Shown: positions 1 through 7,823, numbered from the stretch's first letter. The stretch is DNA of 49,672 nt from Burkholderiales bacterium (GCA_025927765.1 JAICKU010000022.1:1-49672); one strand, 5' to 3'. The notes: generated from the letters alone by a model not told the origin. Numbers and translations: made by a program.

Positions 1-3
1 GCA

Positions 4-71
4 TCGGCGCAATCCTCCCCGGGAGTGGACGTCAAGCACCCACTTAACGAGGGAGAACAAGATTGCGCCGA
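4..71. repeat. Nested inverted repeat (palindromic element)
   Basis: Perfect 11-bp arms TCGGCGCAATC (4-14) and GATTGCGCCGA (61-71) enclose a second pair, CTCCC (15-19) with GGGAG (51-55), and a third, AGTGG (24-28) with CCACT (40-44). The nesting gives one long interrupted hairpin. I see no gene in it. Three stacked stems are unlikely to be chance and look like a small repeat element at the window edge. Confidence 0.65.
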
Positions 72-83
72 CTTCATTTTTCG

Positions 84-109
84 CTAACCCCGTGAAATAT
101 TCGGGTTAG
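84..109. repeat. Inverted repeat, 7-bp arms
   Basis: CTAACCC (84-90) pairs perfectly with GGGTTAG (103-109) around a 12-nt AT-rich loop. It lies between the nested palindrome at 4-71 and the GACCCC repeats at 110-146. It may belong to the same composite element or be a terminator for the gene that ends at 145. Confidence 0.45.
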
Positions 110-146
110 ACTTACGGCTCTGACCCCGATGTCGGACCCCGATGTC
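110..146 (-). repeat. Copy of the end-of-window repeat family
   Basis: Read on the minus strand this contains CGGGGTCAGAGCCGTAAGT. The same word with one change (CTGTAAGT) occurs twice near the other end of the window. The 12-mer GACCCCGATGTC is also repeated directly at 122-133 and 135-146. The second copy runs into the stop codon of the lipoprotein gene that ends at 145, so the element may have reshaped that gene's 3' end. Confidence 0.7.
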
Positions 147-483
147 AATCCTTCTTCTTCGGGATCTCGTACGGCTTGCACATGAAGTGCGTCGACTGCT
201 GCTCGCGCGTCAGGTCGACTTCCATCCCCTTGCCACGCAGTTCCATCAGGCCGTTGATGTAGCGGATACCGGATCCGCTCGGTACCTGGTAGAGCACCAC
301 GCGCTTGCCGTCGGGCATCAGGATGCGCGCCTCCCCCTCGGTGTAGCGGACCACGATCCGCTCTCCCGGCCGCTCGCAGTCGACCGTTTCCTTGGCGGCT
401 TCGAGCTCTTCCTTGGTCGGGCCGGTTTCGCAGGCGCAAAGCAGCACGACGGCGAGCACGGCGATCAGCGGGCGTGGCGACAT
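145..483 (-). CDS. Small predicted lipoprotein, unknown function
   Basis: This 112-residue product starts at the ATG with a signal peptide and a lipobox Leu-Cys-Ala-Cys, so Cys18 would be lipidated and the protein anchored in the envelope. Longer upstream extension is open but Arg-rich and lacks a signal sequence, so I chose this start. The mature part has a charged segment (KEELEAAKETVDC) followed by a short beta-rich stretch ending in a Lys-rich tail. I do not recognise a family. It resembles the 68-residue lipoprotein at 3539-3745 in having a charged helix just after the lipidated Cys and then a conserved Cys. It is downstream of aceK on the same strand but separated by a hairpin, so it is probably transcribed separately. 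Confidence 0.75.
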   Translation of the reverse strand: MSPRPLIAVLAVVLLCACETGPTKEELEAAKETVDCERPGERIVVRYTEGEARILMPDGKRVVLYQVPSGSGIRYINGLMELRGKGMEVDLTREQQSTHFMCKPYEIPKKKD

Positions 484-543
484 GCGAGGCTCCGGGAAAA
501 AAAGACCGCGCGAGGATAGCATCGCCGACCGCACCTCGCTCCA

Positions 544-568
544 GCCCTCTCCTGGAAGGGGAGAGGGC
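544..568. terminator. Hairpin downstream of aceK (GCCCTCTCC/GGAGAGGGC)
   Basis: GCCCTCTCC (544-552) and GGAGAGGGC (560-568) form a perfect 9-bp stem with a 7-nt loop. The surrounding CCCTCACCCC...CCCTCTCC text is of a kind found dispersed between genes in many high-GC proteobacteria. It sits just after the aceK stop and has no T-tract, so it could be a repeat that also acts as a 3'-end hairpin. Confidence 0.55.
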
Positions 569-599
569 GCCGCGCGACGCCGACGCGGGGTGAGGGCGC

Positions 600-2375
600 T
601 CACACGGGCGTCGCGCGAAGCGGCGGTGTCGCGGCGGCGTCGCGAAAGCGCACGCTGTCCGGATACGACAGCACCTCGGCCGCGCGCCCTTCGCGGTTGG
701 CGTCCTGCATCGCACGCCACCAGGCAGGATCGAGGAGATCGGCATGGAACGCGACGAACGCCTCGCGCACGGCGGGATCGGTCAGCAGGAACGTCGCGAA
801 CTCCTCGGGAAACACGTCGTGCGGTCCCACCGGATACCAGACGTCGCCGTCCAGCTCATCGACGTCCGGCGGGCGCGCGGGAATCGCGCGGAATCGGCAG
901 TCGGTCAGATACTCGATCTCGTCGTAGTCGTAGAACACGACGCGGCCATAGCGCGTGACGCCGAAGTTCTTGAAGAGCAGGTCGCCGGGGAAGATGTCGA
1001 TCGCGGCCAATTCCTTGAGTGCCGTGCCGTAGTCGCGGATCGCGCGCACCTTGGCCGGCGCCTTCGCATCGACGAGGAACAGGTTGAGCGGTGTGAGACG
1101 CCGCTCGATGTAGAGATGCCGGATCACCACGTGGTCGCCGTCGTATTCGAGCTGCGACGGGATCTCGCGCTCGAGCTCGGCGAGGAGCCTTTCGCTGAAG
1201 CGCTCGCGCGGAATGGCCACGTCGGAATACTCGAGCGTGTCCGTCATCCGGCCCGCGCGGTCGTGATGCTTGACGAGCGCGTACTTCTGCCGCACGCGCG
1301 CCGCGTCCGTTTCCTTCCGCGCAGGGATGCGGTCGCGGATCGCCTTGAACACGTACGGATACGACGGCAGCGTGAACACGCACATCACGAGGCCCGGAAT
1401 GCCCGGTGCCTCGACGAGGCGGTCGGTCGAATGCTTGAGGTGATGCAGGAAGTCGCGGAAGAAGAGCGTCTTGCCGTGCTTCTGCAGCCCCAGCATCGTG
1501 TAGAGCTCAGACGCCGTCTTGTCGGGCAGCATCGCGTGCAGGAACTGCACGTACGCCGACGGCACCTCCATGTCGACGAGGAAGTACGCGCGATTCGCCG
1601 AAAACAGCAGCGCGAGCTCGAGCGGGTCGGTCAACAGCGCATCGACATACAGGCGCTCGTCGCTGCGGCGCTTGATCGCGACGACGAACGGCTGCATGCG
1701 GTCACCGTTGACGAGCCGGCCCACGACGTATGCCGTCTGGTTGCGGAACAGCGGATTGCGCAGCACCTGGATCTGGAAATTCGCGTCGAGGCGAAACGGC
1801 CGCGCGAGGTGGCGGCGCATCGCGGCGAGCACATGGCGCAGGTCGCGCCGGAAATCCGCGAAGCGGAGGTCGAAGCCGAAGTCGAGCACCGCGTCGATCA
1901 GGGTGGCGCGCAAACCGTGGCGACGCGGGTAATAGCAGCGGTACGACGGCGCGCCGTCGTCGAGATATTCGGTCGACGCCGCGGGCCGCACGAACAGGCA
2001 CCGATTGTGGAAGTACGTGCGATGCAGGATCTTCGTCGAGACGGTGTTGAAGAACGTCTCGGCGCATTCCGGCTGCCGGTGATCGGCGAGGAGCGCGATG
2101 AACGCGCGCTTCACCTCGCCCCAGAAGGCGTCGTCGCGGCCGACGGCGAAGTCGCGCTCGATGCGCGCGACCGTCTCCGCGACGCGCCGGTCGTAGAAAT
2201 CGATGCGCTCGCGGCCGATGTGTGCGATCGCGAGCCAGTTCCCGGCCTCGAAGTAGCCCTTCGCCGCCTGCGCGCACTCGCGGAACAGCGCGTAGTGACG
2301 ATCGAAGCCGTCGAGCAGCACGCGCGCGAGTACGGCGGGCGCCGCCTCGCTCGCGCCGCCCGTCGCCTGCGCCAC
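600..2375 (-). CDS. aceK: Isocitrate dehydrogenase kinase/phosphatase AceK
   Basis: AceK is the bifunctional enzyme that phosphorylates and dephosphorylates isocitrate dehydrogenase, sending isocitrate either through the TCA cycle or into the glyoxylate shunt. The 591-residue length matches the family (about 580-600). The nucleotide-recognition segment beginning APGIPGLVMCVFTLPSYPYV is clear. The catalytic block near residues 470-500 contains GDLLFKNFGVTRYGRVVFYD followed by YDE, which holds the conserved Asn and Asp residues. The start is a GTG (2373-2375) lying 7 nt after the stop of the upstream small exported protein, so the two are probably co-transcribed. No aceA or aceB is adjacent, unlike the enterobacterial aceBAK operon. 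Confidence 0.97.
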   Translation of the reverse strand: MAQATGGASEAAPAVLARVLLDGFDRHYALFRECAQAAKGYFEAGNWLAIAHIGRERIDFYDRRVAETVARIERDFAVGRDDAFWGEVKRAFIALLADHRQPECAETFFNTVSTKILHRTYFHNRCLFVRPAASTEYLDDGAPSYRCYYPRRHGLRATLIDAVLDFGFDLRFADFRRDLRHVLAAMRRHLARPFRLDANFQIQVLRNPLFRNQTAYVVGRLVNGDRMQPFVVAIKRRSDERLYVDALLTDPLELALLFSANRAYFLVDMEVPSAYVQFLHAMLPDKTASELYTMLGLQKHGKTLFFRDFLHHLKHSTDRLVEAPGIPGLVMCVFTLPSYPYVFKAIRDRIPARKETDAARVRQKYALVKHHDRAGRMTDTLEYSDVAIPRERFSERLLAELEREIPSQLEYDGDHVVIRHLYIERRLTPLNLFLVDAKAPAKVRAIRDYGTALKELAAIDIFPGDLLFKNFGVTRYGRVVFYDYDEIEYLTDCRFRAIPARPPDVDELDGDVWYPVGPHDVFPEEFATFLLTDPAVREAFVAFHADLLDPAWWRAMQDANREGRAAEVLSYPDSVRFRDAAATPPLRATPV

Positions 2376-2382
2376 GGTGGCG

Positions 2383-2727
2383 CTACTTTTCGTTGGCCTT
2401 CTGGACGGTCTCGTTGTACGACTTGACCGCGGCGTTGTATTCGTTGATCGCCGCGTTCGACGCCTTGACGTGCGGCTCCGCCGCCGCCTGCTGCTCCTCG
2501 ATGAACTTCTTCACGCAATCGATGTACGCGACGTAGTCCTTCTGCCACGTGCGCTTCTGCGTGTCGCTCGCGAGGTTGCCCGGATATTCCGGCGGCTTGC
2601 CGCAACTGTGCTGCGGGATCGGTGCGGACGACGCGGCAGGCGCTGCCGCAGGTTGCTGCGCGACGGCGGCAGTGGCGAACGCTGCGAACGCCGCGGCCGC
2701 AACGACGTGGACGACACGAGAAGTCAT
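2383..2727 (-). CDS. Small exported protein upstream of aceK
   Basis: This 114-residue protein starts at the ATG that gives a typical Sec signal peptide (MTSRVVHVV, an Ala-rich core, then AVAQ). An upstream in-frame ATG would add 14 residues ahead of the signal and is less likely. The mature region has Pro/Ala-rich sequence, two Cys residues (SCGKPPEYPG and IDCVKKF) that could form a disulfide, and a long amphipathic helix to the Lys-rich C terminus. The domain looks like a conserved periplasmic helix-rich protein but I cannot name it. It ends 7 nt before aceK and follows the zinc-ribbon gene, suggesting an operon. Any functional link to AceK is inference from position only. Confidence 0.8.
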   Translation of the reverse strand: MTSRVVHVVAAAAFAAFATAAVAQQPAAAPAASSAPIPQHSCGKPPEYPGNLASDTQKRTWQKDYVAYIDCVKKFIEEQQAAAEPHVKASNAAINEYNAAVKSYNETVQKANEK

Positions 2728-2793
2728 CGGGGGGCTCCAGTGGTCGGACGCTTCGGATTCTACCGGCAAGCCGACGCGACCTCGCGAAGCGCT

Positions 2794-3501
2794 CTAATGT
2801 GCGAGCAGATGGTCGAGTGCGCGAAAGCCGAGCATCAGCAGATCGACGCCGCTTTCGCCCATCGCCTGCTGCCGATCCTTCGCGAGTTCGCGCTCGACAC
2901 TCGCGATCGCCATCACCGCTTCCGGCGACAGCGGCGCAGCACTCGCGGTGCGCTTGGTCTCCGCGGATTGCAACTGCGCGACGGCGCGGTCCACCGCCTG
3001 CGGGTCGAGCAGCATCACCGGCGCGCCGCAGTACGGGCATACGGCCGAGCGATCGAGCGGAACCGGCGCGCCGCAACTGACGCAGCGCACCGTCGTCACG
3101 ACGCTCTTCAGCCGCTCGATCTCCTGCGGATCGATCGGCCGGATGAAATTCTTCTCGCGCAGGAACTGCACGTACGGCGTGAAGCGTCCGTGCCCGTAGC
3201 GACAGCGGAAGTAGGTGAAGCGGGTCGTGTGCTGGATGTCCTGCGTGAGCGACAACGGCGTGGTGCAGCGCGGGCAGGGGAGCAACGCGCGGTACGCACG
3301 CCGCGCTTGCGGCTTCGACGCCGCGATCATCCGGAACATCGCAAGCACCGCCCCCGGCGTCATCTGCTGGCTCTCGGTGGCGTCGAGCCACATCGCCTGG
3401 CAGTCGTCGCACACGTCGACGGGCAGCGGCGCGAGCGGGGCACGCGCAAGCAAAGTCGACCGCATCGCCCGGTCGCAACCCGGGCAATTCGACGAACGCA
3501 T
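2794..3501 (-). CDS. Zinc-ribbon (TFIIB-type) protein
   Basis: This 235-residue cytoplasmic protein holds three pairs of zinc-knuckle Cys motifs: C6/C9 with C31/C34, C76/C79 with C100 (possibly H104), and C140/C143 with C155/C158. The first pair, ending CDDCQAMWLD, matches the zf-TFIIB pattern seen in many small bacterial proteins. The C-terminal 70 residues are helical and Ala-rich. There is no catalytic motif, so a scaffold or nucleic-acid or protein-binding role is possible. It lies 37 nt after the small lipoprotein gene and 66 nt before the exported protein upstream of aceK, on one strand. Confidence 0.82.
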   Translation of the reverse strand: MRSSNCPGCDRAMRSTLLARAPLAPLPVDVCDDCQAMWLDATESQQMTPGAVLAMFRMIAASKPQARRAYRALLPCPRCTTPLSLTQDIQHTTRFTYFRCRYGHGRFTPYVQFLREKNFIRPIDPQEIERLKSVVTTVRCVSCGAPVPLDRSAVCPYCGAPVMLLDPQAVDRAVAQLQSAETKRTASAAPLSPEAVMAIASVERELAKDRQQAMGESGVDLLMLGFRALDHLLAH

Positions 3502-3538
3502 GGCCGGCGTCAGCGGGCTGCGTGCCGGATGACGCGCA

Positions 3539-3745
3539 TCACGACGCGACGCGGAGCGTGGCCTGCGGGCAGTGCACCCAGTGCACGTCCTTGTTCTCGC
3601 GCCGCGCCGCGCGCTCGATCTCGGCCATGCGGTCCGAGTTGCACACGACCTTGCCGTCCACGTCGGCCTTGGTGAGCGGTGCGGGGGCGCAGGCGCAAAG
3701 CATCGCCGCGACCGCGAAAATCGACAACGCAGCGAGGATCTTCAT
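3539..3745 (-). CDS. Small predicted lipoprotein, 68 residues
   Basis: The start codon was chosen because it yields a signal peptide with lipobox Leu16-Cys-Ala-Cys19; the frame is open far upstream but that part overlaps the metallopeptidase gene. The mature peptide is only about 50 residues, with the conserved-looking string TKADVDGKVVC and a second Cys near the end (VHCPQ), so a disulfide is possible. It lies 62 nt after the metallopeptidase stop and is probably in its operon. The pattern of short charged helix plus Cys resembles the lipoprotein at 145-483. Function unknown. Confidence 0.75.
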   Translation of the reverse strand: MKILAALSIFAVAAMLCACAPAPLTKADVDGKVVCNSDRMAEIERAARRENKDVHWVHCPQATLRVAS

Positions 3746-3807
3746 GACGCTCCTTTCGCCCGCGATCATAGGGGCACTCGCGCGGCGCCGGCAAGCGCCG
3801 GCTACCG

Positions 3808-4701
3808 CTACGGCGAGCCCGACTGGAACGTGTTGCAATCGCGCGGATCGCCCGATTCGAGCCCGGTCTGGAACCAGTGCGTGCGCTGCGCCGCGCTGCC
3901 GTGCGTGAACGACTCGGGCACGACATAGCCTTGCGCGTGGCGCTGGATGTTGTCGTCGCCGACGGCGGCGGCGGCGTTGAGCCCGCTCTGGATGTCGCTC
4001 GTGTCGATCAGGTTGCGCTTCTTCGCGTAGAAGCCCCACACGCCGGCGTAGCAGTCGGCCTGCAGCTCGAGGCGTACCGACAGCGCGTTGGCGCGCGCCT
4101 GGCTGCTCTGCTGCATCTCCGCCTGCACCTTGTCCATCGTGCCGAGCAGGTCCTGTACGTGATGGCCGACCTCGTGTGCGATCACGTACGCCTGCGCGAA
4201 CTCGCCAGGCGCTCCGAAGCGCGAGCGCAGTTCGTCGAAGAAATGCGTGTCGAGGTAGAGCTTGCGATCCGCGGGACAGTAGAACGGCCCGACGGCCTCG
4301 CGCGCCACGCCGCAACCCGAACGCGTCGCCCCGGTGTAGAGCACGAGCGTCGGCGGCACGTACTGGCGCCCCATCTGCTTGAAAACCGCTGTCCACACGT
4401 CCTCGGTGTCGCCGAGCACGGCGCGCGAAAAATCCTTCGCGGTCGCCTGCGCCGGCGACGAGCGGCCCTGCGGCCCGTAGCCCGGTGCCGCCTGCTGCTG
4501 GACGGTGCCGCCGCCGCCGCCCTCGAGCAAACCCAGCATGTCGAGCGGGTTGATCCCGAACAGCATGCCGACGATGACGATGATGACGAGCGCGCCGCCA
4601 CCGATGTGCAGGCCCCCCATCGGAAAGCCACCGCCGCCGACCGGACCTTCACCGGTCCGATCCTCGACGTTCTCGCTCCGCCTGAAGTCGCCCCAACGCA
4701 T
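3808..4701 (-). CDS. Neutral zinc metallopeptidase, YpfJ family
   Basis: This 297-residue protein begins MRWGDFRRSENVEDRTGE, the usual opening of the family, with one membrane segment at about residues 36-50 and a Gly/Gln-rich linker. The catalytic zinc site is H176-E-V-G-H180, with a likely third ligand in the following ELQAD segment (211-216). Cys pairs (C130/C142, C217/C289) fit a periplasmic fold. The family is annotated as putative neutral zinc metallopeptidase (YpfJ in E. coli); its substrates are unknown. The ATG is preceded by GGGGGAG at good spacing. A small lipoprotein gene follows on the same strand. Confidence 0.93.
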   Translation of the reverse strand: MRWGDFRRSENVEDRTGEGPVGGGGFPMGGLHIGGGALVIIVIVGMLFGINPLDMLGLLEGGGGGTVQQQAAPGYGPQGRSSPAQATAKDFSRAVLGDTEDVWTAVFKQMGRQYVPPTLVLYTGATRSGCGVAREAVGPFYCPADRKLYLDTHFFDELRSRFGAPGEFAQAYVIAHEVGHHVQDLLGTMDKVQAEMQQSSQARANALSVRLELQADCYAGVWGFYAKKRNLIDTSDIQSGLNAAAAVGDDNIQRHAQGYVVPESFTHGSAAQRTHWFQTGLESGDPRDCNTFQSGSP

Positions 4702-4733
4702 CGTCTCCCCCTCGAATCGATGCTACCGGCGCG

Positions 4734-5855
4734 TCAAGGCTTGAGTGCGCGGTAGAGATACGGCAGGCTCACGTCCATCCGGTAGTCGATCGACGAGTGA
4801 GTGTCGTCGAATTCCTCGTACACGTGCGCGATGCCGTACTGCGTGAGGCGCTTCGACAGGAGCCTCGCACCGTAATGCAGGTGATACTGGTCGCGCCATC
4901 CGCAGTCGATGTAGATGCCGCGCATCGACTGCAGGTTCCGCTTGGACGACGCGACAAGGTGCACCGGATCGTGCTTCTGCCAGCGGCGCCAGCGCGCGGG
5001 AAGGAGTTCGCCGGTCTCGAGGTTGAACGGCAGGCGGAAGCCGAGCGGTGTGTCGGGATCGGGGTCGTAGGTCGCCGCCATCGCCAAATTCATCAGCGCG
5101 TGCACCTCGGCGTCGGACAGCTTTTCCTTGGCGAATACGTGGTCGAGAAAGCGGCGCACGCGCCCGTCGTCGATGCCTTCCGCCGCGTCGCGCTCGTCGC
5201 GGATCACGTCGACGCGTCCGGGCGTGCGCGGACGCTTGCGATAGCGGTCGAGCTCGTTCAGCGTTCGCGGCCAGTCGGTGAAATAGCAGAAGTCGAAGAG
5301 CGCGTCGCCCGAATGATCGGCGACCGCACCCCAGTACTTCGCGTATTTCATCGCATGGATGATCGCGCCGTAGCCGCCCGACGACTTGCCGAAACAGCCG
5401 CGATGCTCGCGCGACGCGAGCGTGCGGAATTCTCGATCGACGTACGGAATCAACTCGCGCGTGAGGTAATCCGCGTAGCGGCCGATCGCCGGTGAATTGA
5501 CGTACTGGTTGCCGCCCATCGACGTGAAGCAATCGGGGAACACGACGATCGTCGGGCCGATGCGCCGCTCGGCGACGAGGCGCGCCACGCGCTCGGGCAC
5601 GTTCTCGTCGAACGGCCGCCAGTTGACGTGCGCGAGCCCGGAGCCGGTGAACCCCACGAGGTCGAACAGCACGGGATAGTGCTTGCCCCGGCCGCTTGCC
5701 TGTCCGCGAACCGTGCCGCTGTCGTAGCCCGGCGGAAGCCAGACGGCAAGCTTGCGCACGTGCGGGTCGCCGAGCGGATTGTCGGCGAGGATCTTCGAGT
5801 CGAACTCGACGACGACGACGGTGCCGGCGGGGTGGCTGCTGCGCTTGCGACTCAT
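4734..5855 (-). CDS. Putative esterase (alpha/beta hydrolase, PF00756-like)
   Basis: This 373-residue protein has an esterase D/antigen 85-like layout. The nucleophile elbow is G156-K-S158-S-G160, the acid is probably Asp322 (GWRDQYH) and the base His353 (DDTHSS). An early strand reads KLAVWLPPGYD and the oxyanion region includes VVFPDCF. There is no signal peptide, so it should act in the cytoplasm. A region of about 60 residues (205-265) forms a lid-like insertion. The frame stays open far upstream, but the ATG at 5853-5855 begins the homologous part. It lies 32 nt upstream of the metallopeptidase gene. The substrate cannot be told from sequence. Confidence 0.9.
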   Translation of the reverse strand: MSRKRSSHPAGTVVVVEFDSKILADNPLGDPHVRKLAVWLPPGYDSGTVRGQASGRGKHYPVLFDLVGFTGSGLAHVNWRPFDENVPERVARLVAERRIGPTIVVFPDCFTSMGGNQYVNSPAIGRYADYLTRELIPYVDREFRTLASREHRGCFGKSSGGYGAIIHAMKYAKYWGAVADHSGDALFDFCYFTDWPRTLNELDRYRKRPRTPGRVDVIRDERDAAEGIDDGRVRRFLDHVFAKEKLSDAEVHALMNLAMAATYDPDPDTPLGFRLPFNLETGELLPARWRRWQKHDPVHLVASSKRNLQSMRGIYIDCGWRDQYHLHYGARLLSKRLTQYGIAHVYEEFDDTHSSIDYRMDVSLPYLYRALKP

Positions 5856-5996
5856 CGCGTGCTGGAGCCGCGCGTACGAAGCGGGGTGGTCATGGCGGGC
5901 ATGGGTCGAATCGGGGGCCGGGCGACGGAATGGGCGTGATTGTGAGGGCGAGGCGGCCTTCGCCGCAACGGCGGCAGCTAGAATCGCGCCTTTTCG

Positions 5997-6566
5997 ATGA
6001 ACGCGTCCTTGTCGACGAAGCCGGTGGCCGCGCTTGCCGGCATCACTCGCGGCCAGCTCTTCGCGAGCTTCCTCAAGATGGGCCTGCTGGGCTTCGGCGG
6101 CGTGCTGCCGTGGGCGCGCCGCGTGCTCGTCGACGAGCGCCGCTGGCTCTCCGACCCCGAGTTTGCCGAGCTGATCGGGCTCTGCCAGGTGTTGCCTGGG
6201 CCGAACGTCGTCAACCTCGCGGTGATCATCGGCGCGCGCACGCACGGTCCCGTGGGCTCGCTGATCGCGGTCACCGGCATCCTGTTCGTGCCCGTCGGCG
6301 TGGTGCTGCTGATCGCGACCTTCTACGCGACGATCGCGCGCGATCCCGTCACGCATGCGGCGATGGGCGGGGCGGCCGCGGCCGCGGCGGGGCTGATCCT
6401 CGGCACCGGCATCCGGCTGCTCGTGCAGACGCGGCCGCCGCCGCGCGGGCTTTTGATGGGCGGGGCAGCGTTCGTGTGCGTCGGCGTGCTGCAGTGGCCG
6501 CTGCTGTCGGTCGTCGTCGTGCTGATCGTGCTCGCCGTGGCGCTCGAGTGGCACGCGACGCGATAG
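5997..6566 (+). CDS. Chromate transporter, first half-length subunit
   Basis: A 189-residue membrane protein of the CHR family (chromate ion transporter). It has the family opening FLKMGLLGFGG, the loop DERRWLSDPEFAELIGLCQV, and the signature LPGPNVVNLAV. Full-length ChrA is about 400 residues with two homologous halves. This is one half, and the next gene encodes the other, the arrangement called short-chain CHR pairs. About five hydrophobic segments follow. No Shine-Dalgarno sequence is visible before the ATG. The substrate could be chromate or another oxyanion; resistance is only inferred. Confidence 0.93.
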   Translation: MNASLSTKPVAALAGITRGQLFASFLKMGLLGFGGVLPWARRVLVDERRWLSDPEFAELIGLCQVLPGPNVVNLAVIIGARTHGPVGSLIAVTGILFVPVGVVLLIATFYATIARDPVTHAAMGGAAAAAAGLILGTGIRLLVQTRPPPRGLLMGGAAFVCVGVLQWPLLSVVVVLIVLAVALEWHATR

Positions 6567-6594
6567 GCGAGACGCAACACTGCCCCCGATCCCC

Positions 6595-7122
6595 ATGCAC
6601 CTCGACGTTCTCGCAGAGATCGCGACGCGCTTCACCGCGCTGTCGCTGGTCGCGATCGGCGGCATCAATGCGATCCTGCCCGAAGTGCACCGCGTCGTCG
6701 TCGACGTCGAAGGCTGGATGACGAGCGCCGACTTCGCGGATCTCTTCGCCATCGCGCAACTGTCGCCCGGCCCGAACGCGATGATCGTCGCGCTCGTCGG
6801 CTGGAAAGTCGCGGGCGTGCCCGGCGCGCTGGTGGCGACGCTGGCCGCGGTGGGTCCGTCGTCGGTCGCCTGCTACGTCGCGTGGCACTGGGCCGATCGC
6901 CTGCAGCAGTCGCGGATGCGCAAGGTCGTGCAGAAGGCGCTGTCGCCGATCGCGATCGGCCTCATCCTCGCCACCGGCTACACGCTGGCGCAGGGCGCCG
7001 ATCGCTCGCCCGGCGCGTTCGCGCTGACGATGGTCGCCACCGCAATGCTCGCATGGACGCGCGTCAATCCGGTGTGGGTGCTGATCGTGGCCACGCTCGC
7101 GGGCCTCGCGCACCTCGCGTAG
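6595..7122 (+). CDS. Chromate transporter, second half-length subunit
   Basis: A 175-residue CHR-family protein, partner of the gene 28 nt upstream. It carries the matching motifs ALSLVAIGGINAILPEVHR, GWMTSADFADLFAIAQLSPG and PNAMIVALVGW, followed by hydrophobic helices to the C terminus. The two halves are clearly diverged from each other. That fits the fixed orientation of short-chain pairs, where both subunits are needed for transport in the systems studied. Likely co-translated with the first subunit. Confidence 0.93.
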   Translation: MHLDVLAEIATRFTALSLVAIGGINAILPEVHRVVVDVEGWMTSADFADLFAIAQLSPGPNAMIVALVGWKVAGVPGALVATLAAVGPSSVACYVAWHWADRLQQSRMRKVVQKALSPIAIGLILATGYTLAQGADRSPGAFALTMVATAMLAWTRVNPVWVLIVATLAGLAHLA

Positions 7123-7136
7123 GAAGCAGGCCGACC

Positions 7137-7712
7137 CTACTTCTTCTTCTTGCCCGGGTCGACCATCGAGCCGCGGCAGCGCGGCGCGCCGCAACGGCAC
7201 GCGTAGTTCGCGAGCAGCGCCTTCGTGTGGCGGCCGGGCACGTTCAGCTTGTAGTCGTACGAAAGTTCCTCGCCGGCGCGGATCGTGCGCTTCGCCTCGA
7301 TGAACACGCGGGCGTCCTCGTCCTCGTACGGCACGCAGTTCGGCTTGCAGCTGTGGTTGATCCAGCGCGCGGCGTTGCCGCGCACCGACGCGTCGATCAC
7401 GCGCCCGTCGTTCAGCTCGAACAGGAACGTGTGATAGGGGTTGTCCGGATCGCTGTCGGGCAACGCGTCCGCTTCGTCCATCGTCACGCGCCGTCCGCGG
7501 TATTCGATGATGTCCGCGCCCTTGCGGATCGTGCGCGTCGCGAACACGCCGCGGCCGTGGATGGGTGAATTGCGCACCGAGTAGGCGCGCTTCGGACGCG
7601 ACGACGCGGTCTTCGCCGACGCGCCCTTGCGCGGCGACGCCTTTCGGCTCGAATCCTTGCGCGACGCGGATTTCGGCGCCTTGCGCGATGTCTTGTCGGA
7701 AGTGGCGGGCAT
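7137..7712 (-). CDS. SET-domain lysine methyltransferase with basic tail
   Basis: SET domains transfer methyl from S-adenosylmethionine to protein lysines. Visible motifs are GRGVFA (53-58), RWINHSCKPNC (116-126), EELSYDY (148-154) and a post-SET zinc motif C172-x-C174-x4-C179, which works with C122 or C126 to bind zinc. All core residues look intact. The first 42 residues are almost only Ser, Lys, Arg, Ala, Pro and Thr, like a histone tail, and the C terminus ends in five Lys. The start is the ATG at 7710-7712; upstream extension is open but unlike the family. It is divergent from marR across about 100 nt that hold a promoter and a palindrome. Bacterial SET proteins are known but their targets are mostly undefined. 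Confidence 0.92.
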   Translation of the reverse strand: MPATSDKTSRKAPKSASRKDSSRKASPRKGASAKTASSRPKRAYSVRNSPIHGRGVFATRTIRKGADIIEYRGRRVTMDEADALPDSDPDNPYHTFLFELNDGRVIDASVRGNAARWINHSCKPNCVPYEDEDARVFIEAKRTIRAGEELSYDYKLNVPGRHTKALLANYACRCGAPRCRGSMVDPGKKKK

Positions 7713-7744
7713 GGGTCGGCGAGGGACGGCAGCGGATTGTCGAT

Positions 7745-7758
7745 TGTCGCATGCAACA
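7745..7758. promoter_or_regulatory. Imperfect palindrome, possible second MarR site
   Basis: TGTCGCATGCAACA shares the core GCATGC with the perfect palindrome at 7810-7823; their centres are 65 bp apart, close to six helical turns. It lies between the divergent SET and marR genes. Binding is inferred. Confidence 0.35.
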
Positions 7759-7779
7759 TCGTTCGCCAAGCGCGCCATC

Positions 7780-7808
7780 TTGAAAGCCGGCGTGCAATTC
7801 CCGATAAT
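7780..7808 (+). promoter_or_regulatory. Sigma70-type promoter of marR-emrAB
   Basis: TTGAAA (7780-7785) and GATAAT (7803-7808) are separated by exactly 17 bp. The start of transcription would fall near 7814-7816, inside the palindrome at 7810-7823. Confidence 0.6.
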
Positions 7809-7809
7809 G

Positions 7810-7823
7810 GTTCGCATGCGAAC
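7810..7823. promoter_or_regulatory. Perfect 14-bp palindrome, likely MarR autoregulatory operator
   Basis: GTTCGCATGCGAAC is self-complementary and overlaps the predicted transcription start of the marR-emrAB promoter. Dimeric MarR repressors bind palindromes of this size over their own promoter, so this is the obvious operator candidate. Confidence 0.6.

Noticed and set aside
744-2426. A long open frame on the plus strand across aceK
   Set aside because: It is antisense to a gene with clear AceK motifs; long antisense frames are expected in such GC-rich DNA. The product is charged and has no domain pattern.
5997-7122. A frameshifted single chrA gene
   Set aside because: The two halves have their own start and stop codons with a 28-nt gap, matching the known short-chain paired arrangement.
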